This document shows positions 59,405-64,000 of a DNA stretch of 64,000 bases, piece by piece (the stretch's first letter is position 1; every line of letters starts with the position of its first letter). Location of the stretch: positions 1-64,000 of the forward strand of contig NZ_FNUJ01000009.1 of assembly GCF_900107925.1 (NCBI RefSeq). The letters are read 5' to 3'. This DNA comes from Amycolatopsis pretoriensis. GTDB taxonomy: Bacteria; Actinomycetota; Actinomycetes; Mycobacteriales; Pseudonocardiaceae. The translations under genes and the position numbers were made by a program. The notes under the pieces are model-generated. The model was not told the origin of the DNA. It did no database searches and saw nothing but the letters and a program-made list of their open reading frames with translations.

Positions 59405-60940
59405 GTGGAGGAAGTGCTCGATTATCTGGTTGTCGGGGCGGGACCCGCGGGGTTGCAACTGGGGCAGCACCTCGGTCACGCCGGGCACCGGTACCTCGTG
59501 CTGGAGGCCGGGTCCGCGCCCGGTCACTTCTTCGAGACCTTCCCCCGGCACCGGACCCTCATCTCCATCAACAAGAAGCACACCGGGTACGCCGACCCGG
59601 AGCTGCGCATGCGGATGGACTGGAACTCGATCCTCGCCGATCTCGGCGACGAACTCGTCTTCACCGACTACAGCGAGAAGCTCTTCCCGGACGCCCCGGA
59701 CTTCCTCCGCTACCTCGCCGATTACGCGGAGAAGCACAAAGTCGACGTCCGCTACGACACCCGGGTGACGCGCATCCGCCGCGACCCGGAAAGCGCTCTC
59801 TTCGTTCTCACCGCCGGTGACGAAGAGTTCCGGGCGCGCCGGCTGGTCATGGCCTCCGGCGTCACCAAGCCGTACATCCCGCAGTTCCCCGGCGTCGAGC
59901 TGATCGACCAGTACGTGGACGTCGACGTCGACCCGAAGAGCTTCACCGACCAGCGCGTTCTCGTGCTGGGCAAGGGGAACTCCGCGTTCGAGACCGCGGA
60001 CAACCTCATCGAGACCGCGGCGGTCGTGCACGTCGGCGGCCCGCGGCCGGTGAAGCTCGCCTGGCGCACCCACTTCGTCGGCCACCTGCGCGCCTACAAC
60101 GCCGGCATCCTCGACATGTACCAGCTGAAACTCCAGCACGCGATCCTCGACGGCGAAGTCCGCGAGGTCCGCAAGGACGCCGACGGCTACCACGTCAAGT
60201 TCGCCTTCGCCCGCGCCGACGAGGTGATCAAGGAGATCCGCTACGACCGCGTGATCGGCTGCACCGGCTTCCGCTTCGACGCGTCGCTGTTCGACGAGGA
60301 CTGCCGTCCGCAGCTCACCATCAACGACCGCTTCCCCGCGCAGACGCCGGACTGGGAGTCGGTCAACGTGCCCGGCCTCTACTTCGCCGGCACGATCACG
60401 CAGGTCCGCGACTTCAAGAAGGCCACCAGCGCCTTCATCCACGGCTTCCGCTACGGCGTCCGCGCGCTGGCCAGGGTCCTCAACGAGCGCCACCACGAAA
60501 CGCCGTGGCCGAACACCGAACTACCCGCCAAACCGGACGCGCTGACCGACGCCGTGATCACCCGGATCAACCGGACTTCCGCGCTGTACCAGCAGTTCGG
60601 CTTCCTCGGTGACGCGCTGATCATCGACGGCGACACCGCCCGCTACCTCGAAGAGGTGCCGGTCGACCGGGTCCTCCAAGACCCGCCGGAGGACGCCTAC
60701 GTCGTCACCCTCGACTACGGCCCGGACCACGACAAGATCGACCCGTTCGACTTCGTCGCGCGCGCCGCCCAGGACAAGGCCAACGACAGCGGCGAGGGCC
60801 ACTACCTGCACCCGATCGTCCGGCACTACTGCCGCGGCGAGCTCGTCGCGACCCACCACGTCACCGAAAACCTCGAGAACGAGTGGGACAAAGAGGTGCA
60901 CGTCGAGCCGCTGACCGCGTTCTTCACGCGGGAGCTGTGA
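59405..60940 (+). CDS. FAD/NAD(P)-binding oxidoreductase (FOXRED2-like monooxygenase)
   Basis: An about 511-residue flavoprotein. The FAD Rossmann motif is VVGAGPAGLQLGQHL at the N-terminus. A second dinucleotide-binding motif (VLVLGKGNSAFETADNL) marks the NADPH domain, in the manner of class B monooxygenases. It has the FxxE-poor variant PRHRTLISINKKHTGY, shared with FOXRED2-like proteins. The C-terminal 100 residues (DRVLQDPPEDAYVVTLDYGP) are family-specific. Two GTGs stand at 59402 and 59405; the latter has the better distance (5 bases) from AGGAGG. First gene of a coupled operon of at least four. Confidence 0.85.
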   Translation: MEEVLDYLVVGAGPAGLQLGQHLGHAGHRYLVLEAGSAPGHFFETFPRHRTLISINKKHTGYADPELRMRMDWNSILADLGDELVFTDYSEKLFPDAPDFLRYLADYAEKHKVDVRYDTRVTRIRRDPESALFVLTAGDEEFRARRLVMASGVTKPYIPQFPGVELIDQYVDVDVDPKSFTDQRVLVLGKGNSAFETADNLIETAAVVHVGGPRPVKLAWRTHFVGHLRAYNAGILDMYQLKLQHAILDGEVREVRKDADGYHVKFAFARADEVIKEIRYDRVIGCTGFRFDASLFDEDCRPQLTINDRFPAQTPDWESVNVPGLYFAGTITQVRDFKKATSAFIHGFRYGVRALARVLNERHHETPWPNTELPAKPDALTDAVITRINRTSALYQQFGFLGDALIIDGDTARYLEEVPVDRVLQDPPEDAYVVTLDYGPDHDKIDPFDFVARAAQDKANDSGEGHYLHPIVRHYCRGELVATHHVTENLENEWDKEVHVEPLTAFFTREL

Positions 60941-62010
60941 TGCGCACGATCGCGGAGTTCGAGGCGGCGGCCCGGCAGCGCCTCGACCCGGTGCACTACG
61001 ACTACTTCGCGGGCGGCGCGCAGGAGGAGATCACCGTGGCGGAGAACGAATCCGCGTTCCGGAAGCTGCGGCTGCTCCCACGCGTCCTGCGCGGCAGCGA
61101 CAAGCGCGACCTGAGCATCGAACTGCTCGGGACGCCGTCGTCGATGCCGATCCTCGTCGCGCCCACGGCGTTCCACCGGCTCGCGCACGCCGACGGCGAA
61201 CTCGCCACGGCGCGGGCGGCCGCCCGCGCGGGGACGATCATGATCGTCAGCATGGCCGCCACCACGGCGATCGAGGACATCGCCGCGGCGGCCCGCGAGG
61301 TCGCGCCGGACCCGGGTCTGTGGTTCCAGCTCTACCTGCAGCCGGACCTGGAGTTCACCGAGGCGATCGTGCGCCGCGCCGAGCACGCCGGCGTCAAGGC
61401 GTTCGTCGTGACCGTGGACTCGCCGGTGCTCGGCCGCCGGGAACGCGACGACCGCAACGACTTCCACGACCTGCCGTCGGGGCTGGTCGTGGAGAACCTC
61501 CGCAACATCGGCGAGAACCGCAGTGGCGGCAACACCAGCCATGTCCGCGAGATCGTCATGTCGGCCGGGCTGAACTGGGACCACATCGCGTGGCTGCGGT
61601 CGAAGACCAAGCTGCCGGTGCTGATCAAGGGCGTCCTGCACGCCGAGGACGCGCGGCTGGCGGTGCACCACGGCGTCGCCGGGATCGTCGTCTCCAACCA
61701 CGGCGGCCGCCAGCTCGACACCGTGCCGGCGACGATCGACGTCCTCCCCGAGATCGCCGCGGCCGTCGGCGGCGCGATACCGGTACTGCTCGACGGCGGG
61801 ATCCGGCGCGGCACCGACGTCGTCAAGGCCCTCGCCCTCGGCGCGGACGCGGTCGGCGTCGGCCGTCCGGTCGTGTGGGGGCTGGCCGCGGGCGGGCGCG
61901 AAGGCGTCACGCAGGTCCTGGACCTGCTGCGCGACGACTTCGACCAGGCCCTCGCCATGTGCGGCGGCCGGCACCCGGCCGACCTCACCCCGGACCAGGT
62001 GCGCCGATGA
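60940..62010 (+). CDS. FMN-dependent alpha-hydroxy-acid oxidase
   Basis: A 356-residue TIM-barrel enzyme of the lactate/glycolate/mandelate oxidase family. The catalytic base His254 and substrate-binding Arg257 are in VSNHGGRQLD, and Lys230 contacts FMN. N-terminal YDYFAGGAQEEITVAEN is normal. FMN-phosphate motifs DGGIRRGTDVVKALALGADAV are intact. Coupled by TGATG to the flavoprotein and by ATGA to the P450. Hydroxymandelate oxidases and mycofactocin's MftD belong to this family, but no other mft gene is present. Confidence 0.92.
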   Translation: MRTIAEFEAAARQRLDPVHYDYFAGGAQEEITVAENESAFRKLRLLPRVLRGSDKRDLSIELLGTPSSMPILVAPTAFHRLAHADGELATARAAARAGTIMIVSMAATTAIEDIAAAAREVAPDPGLWFQLYLQPDLEFTEAIVRRAEHAGVKAFVVTVDSPVLGRRERDDRNDFHDLPSGLVVENLRNIGENRSGGNTSHVREIVMSAGLNWDHIAWLRSKTKLPVLIKGVLHAEDARLAVHHGVAGIVVSNHGGRQLDTVPATIDVLPEIAAAVGGAIPVLLDGGIRRGTDVVKALALGADAVGVGRPVVWGLAAGGREGVTQVLDLLRDDFDQALAMCGGRHPADLTPDQVRR

Positions 62011-63272
62011 TCGGGAAAGCGCTCGCGACGGCCGCCGCGCTGACCGCGCCCGCCTGGCTGCCCGCCCGGGTCGTCGCCCTGCGGATGAAGATCTTCGCGC
62101 TGGTCAACGGCCAGGACACGGTGACGATCCCGGGGGAGCAGGTCGGCGCCGCGGACTTCAAGCGCGTCTACGCCGACCCGGCGGCGAACGGCCGCAGCCG
62201 CGGTGCCGCCCTGTCCGACCTGTTCTGGTACTGGCTCGCGCCCGGCCCCCAGGTGCACCAGGAGCATCTCGAAGCCGGCCCGCGCTACGACGAGGTCGCC
62301 AAGTGCACCCGGCACATCCTCGTCCGGTCCAAAAAGGACTCCGAGGAGCTGGCCCGGCGGGTGGCCGCGCACGTCCTCGACGACGTCGGCCCCGGGCTCG
62401 TCCGGTTCCGCGACGCGATGATGCCGGTCTGGGCCGAGCTGTACTACGAGCTGGTGTTCGAGGAGCCGTGCCCGCCCGAGGCGCGGGACCTCATCGTCGG
62501 GCACGCCGACGACGTCGTCTCGGCGCTGAAGTGCGTGCGGCCGCGCAACATGCGCCGTCGCGCGAAGCTGACGAAGTACCTGCGGCGGCGCCTCGCCGAC
62601 ATCCCGCACCCGTTGCCGGAGTCCCTGACCCCGGAGGAGCAGGCCTACTACCTGCAGGGGACGTTCTTCAACACCGCCGTCGTGCAGATGTCCGAGGCGA
62701 TGGCACACCTGCTGATGATCATCGCCCAACGGCCCGAAGTCCAACGACGGCTGGCCGAGCACCCGGACGACGACGCCTACCTCGACCGCGTCATCGACGA
62801 CGGCCTGCGCGAGTTCCCGCTGTTCGGCATCGCGCACCGGATCTCCACCGCGGACATCGAGCTCGAGCACCTCACGATCCCGGCGGGGACGGTGCTGTGC
62901 TTCAGCTACCCGGGTTACGCGGCACAGTCCGGAAAGGACGATTTCGTCCCGTTCGGCGTCGCGCAGAACCGCGCCTGCCCGGCCCGCGGGCTGGCCCCGC
63001 CGACCATGCGCGTCGTGACGCGGGAGGTGCTGCGCCGGTTCAGCCTGGCCACGACGGCCGGGCACACGCGCTCGATCCCCAACCGCGGCCCGGCGCTGCT
63101 CACCCCGCGCGGGGCCCGCACCCGGCGAGCGCCGCTGGTGTGGCTCGCGGTCCGCGACCGCTGGGAAGACGTCTGGCGCAGCTTCGCCCAGCTCGTGTTC
63201 GGCACGTACATGGTCCTCGACGCCCGTCGCCAAGCCTTGTGCACCACCTACTTCGCCGGAGGTAACCGATGA
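62007..63272 (+). CDS. Divergent cytochrome P450-like protein
   Basis: A 421-residue protein with the P450 heme signature PFGVAQNRACPARG (Cys324) and a late perfectly spaced hydrophobic segment, but altered catalytic regions. The I helix reads FFNTAVVQMSEAM with no AGxxT, the K-helix ExxR is DGLR (Asp in place of Glu), and about 97 residues follow the Cys against a usual 50-60. An N-terminal hydrophobic segment (ALATAAALTAPAWLPARVVAL) suggests membrane association. It may be a non-oxygenase such as an isomerase, dehydratase or cyclase. Coupled on both sides (ATGA). Confidence 0.8.
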   Translation: MIGKALATAAALTAPAWLPARVVALRMKIFALVNGQDTVTIPGEQVGAADFKRVYADPAANGRSRGAALSDLFWYWLAPGPQVHQEHLEAGPRYDEVAKCTRHILVRSKKDSEELARRVAAHVLDDVGPGLVRFRDAMMPVWAELYYELVFEEPCPPEARDLIVGHADDVVSALKCVRPRNMRRRAKLTKYLRRRLADIPHPLPESLTPEEQAYYLQGTFFNTAVVQMSEAMAHLLMIIAQRPEVQRRLAEHPDDDAYLDRVIDDGLREFPLFGIAHRISTADIELEHLTIPAGTVLCFSYPGYAAQSGKDDFVPFGVAQNRACPARGLAPPTMRVVTREVLRRFSLATTAGHTRSIPNRGPALLTPRGARTRRAPLVWLAVRDRWEDVWRSFAQLVFGTYMVLDARRQALCTTYFAGGNR

Positions 63273-64000
63273 GCCCGTCCGAGGCGGCACCCACGTTCTT
63301 CCTCGCGGTCGTGGCGATCCTCGTGGTGGTCCGGCTGGTCTGCCTGGTCGCGGTCAAGCTCGGCCAGCCGCCGGTGGTCGGCGAGATGGTCGCCGGGGTG
63401 CTGCTCGGTCCCTCGCTGTTCGGGCTGCTGCTGCCGGACGTCCAGGCGGCGCTGTTCCCGGACGCGATCCGGCCGCTGCTCTACGTCGGCGGCCAGATCG
63501 GCCTGGTCATCTACATGTTCGGCGCCGGCTACGAGTTCAACCTGAACAGCATCAAGCAGTCGCGGAAGTCGGTCGCGGCGATCTCGTCGGCCGGGACGCT
63601 GGTGCCGCTGGCGCTCGGGGTCGGCGTCGCCGTGCTGGGCACGTCGTGGGTCGGCATCGGAAAGGACGGCGTCTCGCTCGTGACGTCGGCCGCGTTCGTC
63701 GGGGTGGCGGTTTCGATCACGGCGTTCCCGATGATGGTCCGGATCATCACCGAACGCGGGATCGGCTCGACGAAGTTCGGGTCGCTGGCGCTGGCCTGCG
63801 GCGCGCTCGACGACGTCCTCGCGTGGTTGCTGCTGGCGGTCGTGCTGGGGATGCACGCCGGATCGCTGGGGCCGATCGCGCTCGCCCTCGGCGGCGGGCT
63901 GCTGTTCGCGCTGCTGGTGTTCATCGTCGGGCGGCGCCTGCTGACCCGGGTGATGGGCAGCGACCGGGTGAGCGTCGACCAGCGGGTGCTCATCACCGCG
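63269..64000 (+). CDS. Cation/proton antiporter (CPA2 type), 3' end outside window
   Basis: The first 244 codons of a polytopic antiporter. Helices begin with TFFLAVVAILVVVRLVCLVAV, followed by GQPPVVGEMVAGVLLGPSLFG, a strong CPA2 signature. ALACGALDDVLAWLLLAVVLG provides the expected Asp-Asp ion-binding pair. It starts in an ATGA overlap with the P450 gene. The gene continues past base 64000; length and any C-terminal regulatory domain are unknown. Exporters of this type also occur in glycopeptide clusters, which is only suggestive. Confidence 0.9.
   Translation, partial: MSPSEAAPTFFLAVVAILVVVRLVCLVAVKLGQPPVVGEMVAGVLLGPSLFGLLLPDVQAALFPDAIRPLLYVGGQIGLVIYMFGAGYEFNLNSIKQSRKSVAAISSAGTLVPLALGVGVAVLGTSWVGIGKDGVSLVTSAAFVGVAVSITAFPMMVRIITERGIGSTKFGSLALACGALDDVLAWLLLAVVLGMHAGSLGPIALALGGGLLFALLVFIVGRRLLTRVMGSDRVSVDQRVLITA

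Noticed and set aside
60940..62010. Mycofactocin locus suggested by the alpha-hydroxy-acid oxidase
   Set aside because: No mftA, mftB, radical-SAM mftC or other mft gene is adjacent; the resemblance is at family level only.

Overview
The window is high-GC chromosomal DNA from an actinobacterium, most likely Pseudonocardiaceae and Amycolatopsis-like. This rests on GTG/TTG starts, ATGA/GTGA-coupled operons, actinobacterial families (DUF1707, SCO4848-type membrane protein, sdhCDAB order, Ski2-like helicase with a DUF3516-type tail) and two short-chain P450s next to a ferredoxin. The genus is inferred. No rRNA, tRNA, CRISPR array or prophage was recognised. Most of the window reads as conserved core chromosome; the gene order dacC / SCO4848-like / sdh / BMP-ABC / cdd-deoA / add / deoC recalls Streptomyces coelicolor (from memory, unchecked).

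Layout. 1-6200: a GCCGA microsatellite, metallo-hydrolase, exonuclease III, a divergent cupin/MarR pair with a palindromic operator, a secreted GH19 chitinase with a DasR-like site, a small membrane protein, trpS and a coupled P-loop kinase. 6203-6736: an internally deleted IS30-type element with both terminal inverted repeats, followed by a degenerate repeat with a second copy near 29.9 kb. 6976-16393: YihY-type membrane protein, flavoenzyme/HxlR pair, D-Ala-D-Ala carboxypeptidase with its small membrane partner, a secreted subtilase, a very long unexplained hairpin, and succinate dehydrogenase sdhCDAB.

16787-28484: a secreted GH27 alpha-galactosidase, then a nucleoside-salvage run: BMP lipoprotein, ABC ATPase, two permeases, cytidine deaminase, thymidine phosphorylase, and after a divergent coiled-coil gene, adenosine deaminase. 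deoC plus two aldehyde-dehydrogenase-like genes (47.2-50.5 kb) and upp (52.4 kb) extend the theme, so uptake, deamination, phosphorolysis, deoxyribose-phosphate cleavage and uracil recovery all lie within about 34 kb. Between them are an MFS transporter, an acidic protein, a Ski2-like helicase, a C45-type hydrolase, a tiny secreted peptide with repeated EY motifs, and a polyol/sugar operon (SorC regulator with two near-identical palindromic operators, zinc dehydrogenase, complete ABC importer).

42.7-47.2 kb holds ferredoxin, a tandemly duplicated P450 pair, TetR and a GH12-like lipoprotein. 50.7-57.8 kb holds Uma2, DUF1707, phosphatase, pentapeptide and GT-C membrane proteins, an ECF sigma factor with a coupled membrane protein, and TetR. 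From 57.9 kb to the end there is a MerR switch with a textbook promoter, an aldo/keto reductase, and a tightly coupled operon (flavin oxidoreductase, FMN alpha-hydroxy-acid oxidase, aberrant P450, cation/proton antiporter) that runs off the window.

The best candidates for undescribed biology are the paired CACGTG-centred palindromes present twice in opposite orientation, the nested hairpin behind the subtilase, the EY-repeat peptide, and the oxidase/aberrant-P450/antiporter operon.
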